Assembly: GCF_001411555.2 (NCBI RefSeq)
Contig: NC_049905.1
Span: 20,822,097-20,886,096 of the forward strand
DNA length: 64,000 bases
Source of the DNA: Juglans regia
Taxonomy: Eukaryota > Streptophyta > Magnoliopsida > Fagales > Juglandaceae
Direction of reading: 5' to 3'
The first letter of the stretch is position 1; the number at the start of each line of letters is the position of its first letter. Under the pieces are notes generated by a model. The model worked only from the letters and a program-made list of their open reading frames with translations. It was not told the origin of the DNA and searched no databases. The position numbers and the translations under genes are program-made. Shown piece by piece: positions 47,741 through 59,480 of this stretch.

Positions 47741-49484
47741 ATTGATAAGTTTACTATATATTTCTACGTGACAATCATGAACAAAATAAAAATTGTAATT
47801 TTGTTTCAGGATCTAGTCATTATACGTACGCATTTGGTCAGATCATGAGTACTGATCGATGATCATCTTTGCACCATTAATTAATATTTTATGACTTGTA
47901 CCTGCAGCAATAATCTGAGATAGAGCAGATCATGAACAACATGGAATACTACGCGAATCAACAAAAAAAATTATTAAGCAAGAAGGGGATCAACAAAACC
48001 ATCGTTTATTTATTGATCATAGATTCATATTTATCAGGTTAAGTATAATTTTACTAGTTAATTATAGATAATTTATTTTCCATGAAAAACGTAGAATTAA
48101 TTAATTAAGAATGTATCAGACATACACTGGAAATCCATTTGTGCTTGTAATTATGAAGGCCACCCCATCTTGAATTTATGTTGATCAAAAGGCAATTGCA
48201 AATTAGGACATGATTAATATTCAAAGGATTTTTTTACCCTTTCCCCTTTTCCTCCACATAAGTAAAGAAATATTATACATATAATGATTTATCTCTTCCT
48301 ATCAGTTTAAACTTGTAGAATAAATAATAGTTTCGCATGGTATATTAAAGCAGAGGTCTCGAACTCAAATCTTGATTCTACATTTTACCCAATTTAGTTA
48401 AATATTTCATTTATTAAGCTTGCTTATTAAGGACGATCGAGTACTAAGATGTATTATAAGAGAACCGATATATATATTACATAGAGATCCTACATAGACA
48501 AATTTACAAATTAGTGATATTGTTTGATGTGATATGTTATATTTACTTTATAATAAAATATGCTTTACAATATATCTAATGTATCGTATCAAAACATGTT
48601 AGTTAATTGTGAATTTTCTTTTATAAAATTTCTGTGTAGATCAAGTGCGCATTGCTTTTATTTAAAAAAATAAAATTCTATATATATATGTACATTTTGG
48701 ATCTATAAATTTAAACTTTTAGGATAAGTAGCGATTGCATAATATATTATATTAATTATTTTCTTAGACACCTAGTATGATAACAAACTGTACGTACGTA
48801 GTACTAATTTGATCTGTATCAAACAATAATACTGAACATGGATTAATAATTAATTAGTCATGCCGACTCGGAACTAAACAAGAAAATAGAAGACAATTAA
48901 ATTATAAATAATATTATCATTGAAGATCAATATATAATATCGCGTCTCTGAAAGTTTCTTGCCTGAAAACGTGCATGATCTCCAAAAGCTTCTACATGAT
49001 ATATATAATATGTTGCCGGCAATGAATCGATGATCTGCCTTTTCCTAAACAAGAAATTAAGAGTTAGATCGTCGGGTTGACCTTTTTTTGGCCGTTTGAT
49101 TATTTGAATTTCATGAAAACATGGTCGGCAGCTCTGTTTATAAAACTTAATATAATTAAATATAGAGAACGTACGGATCAGACATTGTTGTTAGAAAATG
49201 AATGCAGGCACAGGTCATTCAGTTGAAAAATTAATGACGTTCATGTCAAGAATTGGACAAATTGATGATCATCATCATGCAGTCAAAGTTTCTCTCTTAA
49301 AACGTTGTTGGAATTTGGAAGTGTGAGCTATATATTTCTTGGTGGACTTCAGTAAATCTTGAAATGGTCATAGCTACGTTTAACCTAGCTAATTAATATT
49401 TTGTACTCATAACGATAACTTCTTCCTTCTAGATAATTTGATATTTCTGTGAAATCAGTGTAAGTTCTTATCCCAAAAGTTTAA
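47377..49484. other. Extensin B 3' flank
   Basis: No gene seen. It aligns with 39091-41880 of copy A but is shorter. A (CT)n tract lies at about 47707-47735. Confidence 0.6.
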
Positions 49485-49709
49485 GGAGTGGTTTGGATTT
49501 AAAGATGAGTTGAGATGGTTTGTGAATAGTAGAATAAAAGTTGAATTATTTATTATATTTTGTGTGAAAATTTGATAAAGTTGTTTTGAAATTTGAAAAA
49601 GTTAAATTGTTTATTATATTTTGTGTAGAAATTTGAAAAAGTTGTAATGATGAGATGAGATGAGATGAGTTGAATTGGGTTGAGATAGGTTACGAATACA
49701 AACGAGGCC
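49485..49709. mobile_element. Tourist-like MITE with TAA target duplication, present only in copy B
   Basis: taa at 49482-49484 and 49710-49712 flank ends GGAGTGGTTTGGATT and (reversed) GGCCTCGTTTGTATT. Copy A at about 41878 has no insertion. The interior has two tandem related halves, each with ttatatttt followed by gaaaatttga or gaaatttgaa. Confidence 0.85.
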
Positions 49710-49807
49710 TAAGTTGATGGAAAGAAGTAGATTTTATTATTTATTTTATATCTTAGCACATTGATCATCATATAATTTTATCTCTCCTTTATTTAATATG
49801 AGATCTT

Positions 49808-50250
49808 ATTAGGGGTGTGCAATCAAATTTGGATCCGGATATTCGACTAGCCATAACCGGATCCAGATCCAGATTCTAAAAACAGGGCGGTATCCACCCA
49901 GATTAATCCGAAAATAATCCGGGCGGATAATTGGATTCAATCCGGATATTCGGCTTTTTTTTTCCCTTTCTTGGCTATAAATCCGGATTGTAATCGAATT
50001 TAATCTAGATTTAGATATCCAGATTGTAATCGGATTTATTAATAATAATTAAAAAAAACAGTTTAAACTTAAAAAAATATTTTTATAGCACTTTAAAAAA
50101 ATAAAGGGACCTGGGATACTCAGATCATAAAACTGGATCCGTAACCAGACCTAGGTTTCTCTCAACCTCTTGGGTGTAATCCGGGCGGATAACCACCATG
50201 ATACACCTGGATTCTGGGTTTCGGACCGGACCGAGAAAAACTCCGGCCCT
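49808..50250. mobile_element. Inserted element with cryptic 'atccggat' repeats, present only in copy B
   Basis: It interrupts the sequence atgagatattacaatctc that is continuous in copy A (about 42960). atgagatctt on the left and atgagatatt on the right look like a 9-10 base target duplication. The interior repeats atccggat/atccagat many times. A 90-codon minus-strand frame overlapping its right edge has no recognisable content. Confidence 0.6.
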
Positions 50251-50605
50251 ATGAGATATTACAATCTCTCTTTTAACTAAGTCCCTGATTATTTGATTAA
50301 CAAAAATGATTCTTTTATGTGCTTTTGTGCACCGAAGTGCACCGATGGCTGAGGTAGATTTAAATTTAATAAAATGAGTTTTGCTATATACAAGCAAGTT
50401 TGCGTACCAATCTGCATACTAATGTTGTTGTCTTCATATTCTAAATTCAAATTAACAATGTTTTCAATAAAATTTACTTTCTGACCAATCATAATGAATG
50501 AGTGCGCGTATTAGTATGGATAATCGCTTACAATTAGGATTTTCCTAATAAAACAGTGCATCTTTATTTTTTTGACAAAACTAAAACAACACTTATCTCT
50601 TTGCT

Positions 50606-50971
50606 GTGCTTCATCAAGTGTCTTCAAGAACCAAAAAAAAAAAAAAAAGAGTTTATAGCTATGTTACAACAATGAAAATGGGTATTGAACGCCATTTGAT
50701 GGAAAAGATCCCCGAAATAGTTGCAGTGGAACCCATAGCTGATGAAGAAACTGGCCTTGAGTTGAATGAGGAAAATATTGAGAAGGTACTCCAAGTAATA
50801 AGGCCGTATCTTGGAGCAGTTGGTGGGTCGCTTGAACTTGTGGAAATCGAGGTGCCGATAGTCAAAATTCGTATAACAGGACCAGCAGCAGGGGTGATGA
50901 CTGTTCGAGTGTCTGTTACACAAAAGCTGCGAGAGAAAATTCCATCCATTGCAGCAGTTCAACTTATGTAA
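50606..50971 (+). pseudogene. NFU-type iron-sulfur scaffold protein, C-terminal fragment lacking the CxxC site
   Basis: The 121-codon frame contains [53 protein letters not shown] and [13 protein letters not shown]. These are the C-terminal portion of plastid NFU2/NFU3-like proteins. In those proteins the preceding domain ends in a CGSCPSS-type motif that binds the cluster. Here the equivalent place reads [11 protein letters not shown] and the cysteines are gone; further upstream is an A-rich run coding lysines. The 5' half and transit peptide are missing and no intron interrupts the fragment. It sits in a segment absent from copy A. I read it as a retro-type or captured fragment, not a working scaffold, although the frame itself is open. 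An A-run near 51158-51166 could be a poly(A) remnant. Confidence 0.75.
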
Positions 50972-51605
50972 AACCCATAAAACAAAAGAAATACGCCCCC
51001 CTCCCTTTTGTCTCTCTAATTGTATGCTTGCGATTTTTTGTCTCAAGTAATATGCAAACAAAGTGTGTCAATGGAACTCTGTAAAAAACATTTGTGGTAG
51101 TTCTATAGAATATGTACAGTTCGATATACAGATCAGGCCTGCAAAAGTCGAGCATAAAAAAAAAGGAAGATGACATTTCTTGTCTTCTTTCTCTTCAATT
51201 TTTTTTTATTTTTATTAAAAAATAAAAATAAGATATGATAAAATATTAAACTGACAATTACTACGCAGTTTGGTTCACCAATCCGCTTGTATTTAGAAGA
51301 ACTGGGTTACGTACGTACTACATCAGAGCTAGACATGATGTAATGATAGGTACTAATTAGTCCTATATATCTCAATGATCGATCGAGATTAATTATAAGT
51401 TTTATATATAGATTAATTTAACTACGAAATATATATTAATATTAATTTAACTTTTCAGACATTGCATGCATTAATTGATTAATCATGATCATGTGCTAGC
51501 TGATCAATACCGATAATTAATTACGTGCATACGTGTAATATTATTGATATATATATATATATATATATAAATATTATGTTAATTTTCACACTTCAAGTAA
51601 TCTTA

Positions 51606-53805
51606 CGCGTACGCGTATACGTTGCCTCATGACTCTTATATATTTCTTGGTTTAACAAGCTGTAGCCGATATTGCATATATATATATGGATAGTGCTACA
51701 GCCCCCGCTGGGGGCTCCCGCTGGAAGCTCCCGCTGGGGACTGTAGCATGATTTGTTTGTATTTTTTTTTTAAATTGTTTTTTATATAAATTTTTTTAAT
51801 ATTTTTTAATATTTTTAAAATATAAAATAAATATAAAATATTATTAAAAACACTTTCTTAATCAAGAAGTAAAAAAAAATTATTAAAAAATATTTCCTTA
51901 ATTATGAAGTAAAATAAAAAATATTAAAAATATATTTTTTATTTTACTTCTTGATTAAGAAAATATTATTTAATAATATTATAAATTTTTTTATTTTTTA
52001 AAAATATTAAAAATTATTAAAAACATCTATATAAAAAAAGAATTAAAAAATACACATATAAAATATACTAGAGCTCCAGCGGGAGCTTCAGCATTTTCCT
52101 ATATATATATATATGTAATCATGAGGGTCAGCCACCCACATGACATGACATGACACACATATATGATATGTGTACATATATATGAACGAGTCTAAAATGG
52201 AGGGGATAGGAGTCTCGGCCAACAGCTAGCTGGAAAGCATGCACTTCAATAATAATTGGTCATGTATGTTACCTGACTGCCCTCTAGAAATTAGGCAGAT
52301 TAATGCAAAATCAACAATTATATATGAATTTTCCTTCAACGGCAAAAGTGATGGATGACAAAATCAATAATAACATTAAAATTAAAGAATATATATAAGA
52401 TCAAAGCTAGCGCAGAGATCATCAAATTAGATATAATATATAATATCCAAGTAAAAAATGTACGTATATACGTATATATATACGTTATCTTTCCTGCCTT
52501 CAAAATAAATTAATTGGTCATCATGTCTATTTAATTTGCCTAACTTTGCATATATTATATTCTACCTTTCGATCATCTGATTTTCATTATTTTTAATGGA
52601 ACCATGAATATATAGTCGATCGGTGATCGGATAGAAGAACAAAAACCAGCCGAGAGATGGGCATCAGACCAGATCATAGATACAGATCTGGAGAGAAAGA
52701 GAGATAATAAAAAGATATAACATATATCATGATGATCAGCCCGACGGCCTGCTACTTAATTACATGATCCGTGATGAACAGCTAGCTAGGACAAGTACTA
52801 CTATTCCAGCTAGCTGCTTTATATATATTTATATATATAATATGAGATTACTATATTGCACCAGCTACTATTCATTTTCATATCCCGCACCTATAGATTT
52901 TTTGGAAGGTGTGTGAGTATTTTTCATAGGGTATGAAGATGTTTAATTTTCATAAGGTGTGAGGTGTGGAGTGTGGGGTGATGAATAGTAGATGATGAGA
53001 AGAATTTATATATATTTATATATATATATATAATTAGAAGGGCAGAAACGTCCATGTTTGGTGTAAGTTTCTTGGCAAGACAACGCAAGGTCGACTAGTA
53101 TATATATATGTATAATTCATGACTCAATTATTTATTAATCTCAGATTACGTGTGTTCGTTTGCGTACGTTGACGTGATACCATATAATTTGCATGCACAT
53201 GATACATATATATATATATACAGATCACGGCTCGTCGTTTCACAAGACATCATGTCCTTTTCTTAATTTTTCTTTCTTACGAGCGTGATAGATATATATA
53301 ACAAATGGCCTACTTCTTCTAAATATATAATACTTTTAGGATGATCAGTAATATATATATATATATATATTAATGTGCATGGTACTGGACTCGACCCATG
53401 CACGTACGTACACAAACGCGTACGCTTTGAAAGGAAAACAGAATATTAATTTCGACGTACTGCTCGATCGGTAACAAAAATATAAGGAATAATTAGATTT
53501 AGGGATGCATGAAAAATAGCAATGAGATCAATACATTATATAGAATTGATCCTTTCAGGACTTGACCACATTCCGCCGCGCTTACATTGTTTATAATGGA
53601 AGAAAATTACACTGGTTCTTCATGCTTATATATGGATCACAGAGGATATCGCTTCAGGCCCATATTGCACATAAGGACTGATCTTGTTCAATAAAAACAA
53701 CAAACAAAAAATTACAATGCTTAATATACCATAAATAAAATCCAAGCTGGAAAGTGATTATAATTCGTGTAACAATTCAAATTTATTCAGGGGTTTGATT
53801 GAAAT
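51606..53805. other. Spacer between copy B and extensin D
   Basis: No gene seen. It contains a foldback element (51688-52099), many TA-rich tracts, and a second foldback-like stretch at about 52858-52995 with ctactattcat on one side and atgaatagtag on the other. Confidence 0.55.
51688..52099. mobile_element. Foldback element with GC-rich ends
   Basis: The left end reads ggatagtgctacagcccccg, and the right end reversed reads ggaaaatgctgaagctcccg; both continue ctgg. The left end repeats the gctcccgctgg motif. The interior is AT-rich with internal inverted copies of acttcttgattaag. Related ends occur near 16180, 16600 and 60300. Confidence 0.7.
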
Positions 53806-55149
53806 TTAATAGCCCTTTGGCAGTGGTGGTGATTTGTAATAATATGAGATTGGGGAAGACTTGGATGGTGGAGGAGGTGATTTACGGAGGTATGGTGGAA
53901 AAGGCCAGTGAGATGCGGGAGGAGAATTGGACGGTGGATAAGGTGACTTATGGAAGTATGGAGGATGTTGCCAATGGGTTGGAGGTGGAGGAGACTTGTA
54001 GTAGTATGGAGGATGTGGGAATCGAGATGGGGGTGATGGTGATTTGTACATGTACGGAGGTGGAGGTGATGGTGATGGAGGTGGTGGTGACTTGTAAACA
54101 TATGGAGGTGGAGGTGATGGAGATGGTGGTGGTGGTGACTTATAGATGTAAGGAGGTGGAGGAGACGGTGATGGTGGTGGTGGAGATTTATAAACATAAG
54201 GGGGAGGAGGTGATGGTGAGGGAGGTGGTGGCGATTTGTAAATGTAACGAGGTGGAGGAGATGGTGAGGGAGGTGGTGGAGATTTATATACATATGGAGG
54301 AGGAGGTGATGGCGATGGAGGGGGTGGCGATTTATAAATGTAAGGAGGTGGAGGAGATGGTGAGGGAGGTGGTGGAGAGTTATATACGTATGGAGGAGGT
54401 GGTGATGGTGATGGAGGGGGTGGCGATTTGTAAATGTAAGGAGGTGGAGGAGATGGTGAGGGTGGTGGTGGCGATTTATAAACGTAGGGCGGAGGAGGTG
54501 ATGGTGAGGGAGGTGGAGGCGATTTATAAATATAAGGAGGTGGAGGAGACGGTGAGGGCGGTGGTGGAGATTTATAGACGTAGGGTGGAGGAGGTGATGG
54601 GGAGGGAGGTGGAGGTGACTTATAAACATATGGAGGGGGAGGTGATGGAGATGGTGGAGGAGGGGACTTGTAAATGTAAGGAGGAGGGGGTGATGGATAA
54701 GGTGGTGGTGGTGATTTGTAAATATAAGGAGGAGGTGGCGATGGCGATGGTGGGGGAGGTGAGTTGTAAATGTACGGTGGTGGAGGAGATGGTGAAGGAG
54801 GAGGAGGTGACTTATAGACATAAGGTGGTGGGGGTGATGGAGATGGAGGTGGTGGTGATTTGTAGACATATGGGGGTGGAGGAGAGGGAGATGGGGGAGG
54901 TGGAGAGTTGTAAATATACGGAGGAGGGGGTGATGGAGATGACGGTGGGGGAGGAGGCGACTTGTAGAAATATGGCGGGTGACCTCCATGCTTTGGTGGC
55001 AATGGTGGTAAGTGTTTATGATGTGGTGGCGGTGGAGAAGCATAAACATAAGGCTCATAAGTGGCAGCCACACTTGTGGCTATGAGGCAAAAAACCAGGG
55101 CAGAAAGCAGTAGAGGCGAATGCCCCGGGTGGTGGCTTGAGATACCCAT
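53806..55149 (-). CDS. Extensin D (long hydroxyproline-rich cell-wall glycoprotein)
   Basis: 447 residues on the minus strand, one coding exon. The signal peptide differs from the A/B/C group (SPLLLSALVFCLIATSVAA, cut probably near residue 29). The mature part opens TYEPYVYASPPPPHHKH, sharing the PYVYASPPPPH start with the others. The body is about twenty 16-residue units of YKSPPPPSPSPPPPY, with YIY and YVY alternating and a few YNSPPPP variants lacking the lysine. The C-terminal 90 residues depart from the repeat: HPPYYYKSPPPPTHWQHPPYF, then FPPYLRKSPPPPSKSS and YYYKSPPLPKGY. Its direction is opposite to A, B and C, and it is not part of their duplication. Confidence 0.93.
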   Translation of the reverse strand: MGISSHHPGHSPLLLSALVFCLIATSVAATYEPYVYASPPPPHHKHLPPLPPKHGGHPPYFYKSPPPPPSSPSPPPPYIYNSPPPPSPSPPPPYVYKSPPPPSPSPPPPYVYKSPPPPSPSPPPPYIYNSPPPPSPSPPPPYIYKSPPPPYPSPPPPYIYKSPPPPSPSPPPPYVYKSPPPPSPSPPPPYVYKSPPPPSPSPPPPYIYKSPPPPSPSPPPPYVYKSPPPPSPSPPPPYIYKSPPPPSPSPPPPYVYNSPPPPSPSPPPPYIYKSPPPPSPSPPPPYVYKSPPPPSPSPPPRYIYKSPPPPSPSPPPPYVYKSPPPPSPSPPPPYIYKSPPPPSPSPPPPYVYKSPPPPSPSPPPPYMYKSPSPPSRFPHPPYYYKSPPPPTHWQHPPYFHKSPYPPSNSPPASHWPFPPYLRKSPPPPSKSSPISYYYKSPPLPKGY

Positions 55150-55228
55150 TGCACTAGCAATTGATCACCTCTAATGCGGAAAGATGTGTTCGGAGACAGA
55201 TTGCATTGTACCAAAAAATGCTAATCCC

Positions 55229-55238
55229 TTTATATAGT
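55229..55238 (-). promoter_or_regulatory. TATA box of extensin D
   Basis: On the minus strand the sequence reads ttactatataaaggg, about 80 bases before the start codon. Confidence 0.65.
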
Positions 55239-55270
55239 AAGCTCTACAATCATTCTTGAAAACGATAGAT

Positions 55271-55530
55271 TTGTTTACTCCCAAAAACAGGCTGTATTTA
55301 TGTTTTAAATATTAATATACATCCCAAATCTCACAATAATTGGAAAACTTCAAGGAGTCAAATTGATACAACATCTTAATTTATATAGTTCTGTCCATAT
55401 GACATGAACGATCTTGTGTGTAAAGACTTAAACGTGTTCTTATGAACTAATTAGTCAATAGAAGAGTAGGTAAGGTGCTGTACTAAGGCTGGAAAATTGC
55501 CTTTCTGTATTGTTTTGGTAATATAATTTA
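55271..55530. repeat. Extensin D upstream region, duplicated at 59192-59480
   Basis: Both copies contain ccaaaaacag, ttaaatattaatata, ggaaaacttcaaggagtcaa, tgtccatatgacatga, and gtcaatagaagagtaggtaa in the same order. The distal copy has a few extra bases (for example ttataaagttatcat). No extensin coding sequence follows the distal copy. Confidence 0.85.
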
Positions 55531-58500
55531 GAATTTAGAAGCACGTTGTTGATCTATCCAAAACTGATCAAGTAGTACTCTATGATCAGGGAAGAAAGGA
55601 GGAATGAGATCAATATCGAGGAGTATGAAAGGCACAAAAGTCAAACTACGATCGAGCGAGCGAGCGAGCTAGCAATAAAGAGACCAGTGTTGGAAGCTGC
55701 CTGCCAGCAACGTTCCAATATATTTTTGTTTTTTCTATTACTTTTCATCATCAGCTTGAAGGCCAAATAATATCGGTTCCATGTATACGACTATGCATTT
55801 CATTAATTAAACTCAACGTATATGCGCGTTAGGTAGCATTTTTTTTGTGAATATATTATAAGTTTTCCTTCTTTCAAGCGTCGGTGCAATATTTATAATT
55901 TTTCTGTCCAAACAACCCCTTTATTGTTTACTTAATTTCATTCGAAATATTTCTAGGTTTAACAATAAATGTTATATGATCATGAACTTTTTATATCCAT
56001 CTTTCTCATTTTAGGCCTTCAAGTTTGGTGAAGAACTTTATGGACATTTTTTCAAAACAAAAATATGTGAATGATTTTTTATTTTTTTTAAAGAAGTCTT
56101 CTAGAAAAAAGAAACTATATAATATATATCTAGATTCTCTCGAAACTTATCCCCAAAAATCCATCTTTTTCGTAAGGCTTGTTTTGAAAGTAAGATGATT
56201 TCATCTTATTTTATTTCAAAATAATTCATAATTTTATTCATAATTAACATTATTGACATGACTTTTTAATTTCAAAATTTTAAATTTTTTATTTAATTAT
56301 TATCTAATTATTATAACTTCCCAAACTTCCAAACAATAAAATCCAAAATTATATATATATTTTAAAAAAAGAAATCATGATCACTTCATGCAAGTAATTA
56401 AAAAAAAAGAAGCTTATAACTAGGAGTACTTAACCCAAAATCACCACCATATCTTAACCTAATTTATAAATATATATATGCGTTCAAAAGTAATTAGAAA
56501 TCGCCCCTTGACCGTAGCTTACGTACACTTAAGTTCCTCGATACCTTATCAGTTCAGGTAACATGTCTTCTTCCTTCCTTGACAATCACAATCTGTATTC
56601 ATTTAATTGGAGATATATCGATAAAAGAAAACATATTATATAGTACAGATAATTAATTATCTTCCTAATTATTAATATTTTTTTTTAAAAGAAAATTACA
56701 AACTCATTAAAAAAACACTTCAGCATTAAAAAAACAAATTGATACACAAAATCGATGAAAATCCTCGATAAAAATAGTGTTTTCCTTAATAATTATACAA
56801 TTTATACTACAAGGTATATACTACTGTTTTGAGAGTAATATATACTACTTCTTGCCTTTGACACATTCAAACCATTCAAACGAAAATTTGAGGGATGCAC
56901 TTTTACACTCGAACTCCTCTTTTGATATGGGAATTATTTCCCATTGTTTTCATGACGTTTGTTGATTCTCTATGAATGAAATTCTCCTTTCAAAAAAAAA
57001 AAAAAACGAAAATTTGAGATATAACGTCACATCAGCCAGTCTGGATTAAATGACAAAATCTCAGCGTTTCTCTTATTTTGATTATTGTGCTATGTAGATA
57101 TATATATATATATATATATATCTCTCTCTCTCTCTCCCTCTCTCTTTGAATTATCTTAAGACGACTTTGTTTAGTCTTATCCTCCTGATCACTTAAATTC
57201 ATGCACACTCTATATTCCTTGTGAAAGCTTACCAACACCATATAACACAAAAAATTACATTATAAAATTCGCATGGAATAGTAATTAATAATGCGCAAAT
57301 TCAGTGTTCAAAGTTCTTGTGACATTTGTTAATTAATTGTCCTATATCTGTATGTATATTATATGTATATTAAAGAAATTGAAGGGAAAATAGTTCGTGG
57401 GTGGCTCCAAATTACTTTGTTTTGGCACCCCATGCAAAATGTCAATATTGTTGTCGGTTACGTTTAATTTACATGATTATTGTAGTGAATTATTTATATA
57501 TATAGCTAGCTAGCATTTCTACATATATAATGGACAACTTCCGGAGAAAATACTTAAATCTAAATCTGCGCGCCGTAGTAATAGTACATCTTACGTACAT
57601 TTAATATTTATTTATTTCGAAGAAATTTTGAATTATCTTAATTAATTCATTTTTCTGTTTTTCTAATTTCTTGCATGATTTTTGGTTTAATCCGATCGAG
57701 CTGTATACGTATGAGTAGTGGAGATCGACCAGAATGAAATTAGGCTGCAATTGTAAGCTAATAATAACTTGCACGACATGATCATGATGCACCCACCAAT
57801 TCATCATTTCATCACATTAATTAATTGTAGATTTATTCATGTTTCACCCACCTTTGAGGCAAATTTATTAATTATTACATGTCAAATTTTGATTGGTTGC
57901 CATATTTTTTAAAGTAAAATTATAATATTATTTAAAAACCTTATAACAACGAAATTTATGCAATTCATGGCTGATTTGTATATATCTAATATATATAATT
58001 AGGAATACAATTGACTACAAGAAAAAAACTTATTTATGGTCACTTATTTCTTACGATAATAACCATTTTTATCAAAATAAATTTATTTTTAACCCAAATA
58101 ATTCGTAATAAATGTTTATTTTTGTTAGTAGTGATCATTAAGAGTTCCTTTGCTTGAAAATAGATTTCCCTGTAGAATTAGATTCAAAGCTGGCAGCATG
58201 CATGTGCTAACTTACTAATTTAAAATGTATTTCTAAAACGTCGGCTTGAACTCAATTATATGTGGACTTTGTCATGAGTTTCAAAGACTACTCCAAAAAA
58301 AATCGAAGATCAGAAATAGCAACCAAAGTGGGCCTTTGCTTCCCAAGAATTTCTCAGGAAAAATGAACACAACTTGAGGGAATTATCAAAGAATATCATA
58401 GCCTAGCCTACCTATGCATGCTTGGACCTACACCAGTCCGGAACTTCAGTACTGCTTAATTTAGGTCCTAATAATTTCCATGTCCTAAAGACTCGATCCG

Positions 58501-59191
58501 GTAATCACTCTCAATTACGCATTGATTCACTCACATGTAAACAACTTGTATAGGCTCCCTAGCTCATGATTAATAGATGATGATCACAAAAGCCAGGAGA
58601 AAAGGTAATTAATTAATGTTGAATAAATGATGACCATGATCATCATCATTCGAAGAATATTTGCTACAATCTCCTGATCATTTATTAATTTATGATACAT
58701 CAAGTCCAAAGACTTTTGTCTAAATTCTCATGATCTATAGATTTAGATTAATCTCAAAGAATAGATTTAGATTTGCACATACGACGAATTTATTGAACAT
58801 TTAATACTTTTCGAGAAATTTATTCAGACAGTTATAAATATTTTGTGGACCTGGTTTATAGAATTAGATCTACTTTTTTATATAACTCTTTGTGATCTTC
58901 TTTTTCCTATATTTAATCTAGTACAATTAGTATATGTAATTAATTTTGAAACAGAAGCTTTTGTTCTTGTTAGGCTAGTATATCATCCATTCCTATATAT
59001 ATAAATATAAATATATATATATATTTATATTTAATGACCATAAATTAAATCATTTAGGTTTAAAATCATTTGAAAAATCATGATGGAAAATTGGCAATAA
59101 GTTCTATATAAATTAATTGAAATTAAAATTTTAATAGTATAGACTCTTCATGTCATCTTCTTTCCTTTATGTCTAATAATTTATTATAGAA
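55531..59191. other. AT-rich spacer
   Basis: No gene seen. It includes a short (gagc)n run near 55652-55668, a (TA)n(TC)n tract at about 57098-57146, a CACTA-type MITE at 58013-58134, and long AT-rich tracts. Short frames here have no recognisable content. Confidence 0.55.
58013..58134. mobile_element. CACTA-type MITE, slightly decayed
   Basis: Left end gactacaagaaaaaaactta, right end tttttgttagtagtg, with an interior like the 46000 element (cttatttatggtcac, taataaatgttta). Confidence 0.6.
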
Positions 59192-59480
59192 TTGTTTATT
59201 CCCCAAAAACAGGGCGCTGTATTTATGCTTTAAATATTAATATATATCCCAAATCTCAAATAATTGGAAAACTTCAAGGAGTCAAATTGATACAACATCT
59301 TATTAATTTATATAGTTCTGTCCATATGACATGATCGATCTTGTGTGTAAAGACTTATAAAGTTATCATAATTAAACGTGTTCTTATGAACTAATTAGTC
59401 AATAGAAGAGTAGGTAAGGTGCTGTACTATGGCTGGAAAATTGAATTGCCTTTCTGTTTTGGTTGGGTAATATAAATTTG
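59192..59480. repeat. Second copy of the extensin D upstream region
   Basis: A direct-orientation copy of 55271-55530. It is followed by unrelated sequence with a pyrimidine-rich leader-like stretch (about 59570-59700). Confidence 0.85.

Larger units (their letters stand above)
44884..51605. repeat. Segmental duplication copy B
   Basis: The tandem partner of 36846-44460. Specific insertions are a foldback MITE (45063), a CACTA MITE (46000), a Tourist MITE (49485), an element at 49808 and the NFU-bearing segment (about 50290-51290). Confidence 0.85.

Noticed and set aside
55582..55770. 62-codon frame with RASELAIKRP
   Set aside because: Overlaps a short gagc repeat, no homologue recognised, no splice or promoter support.
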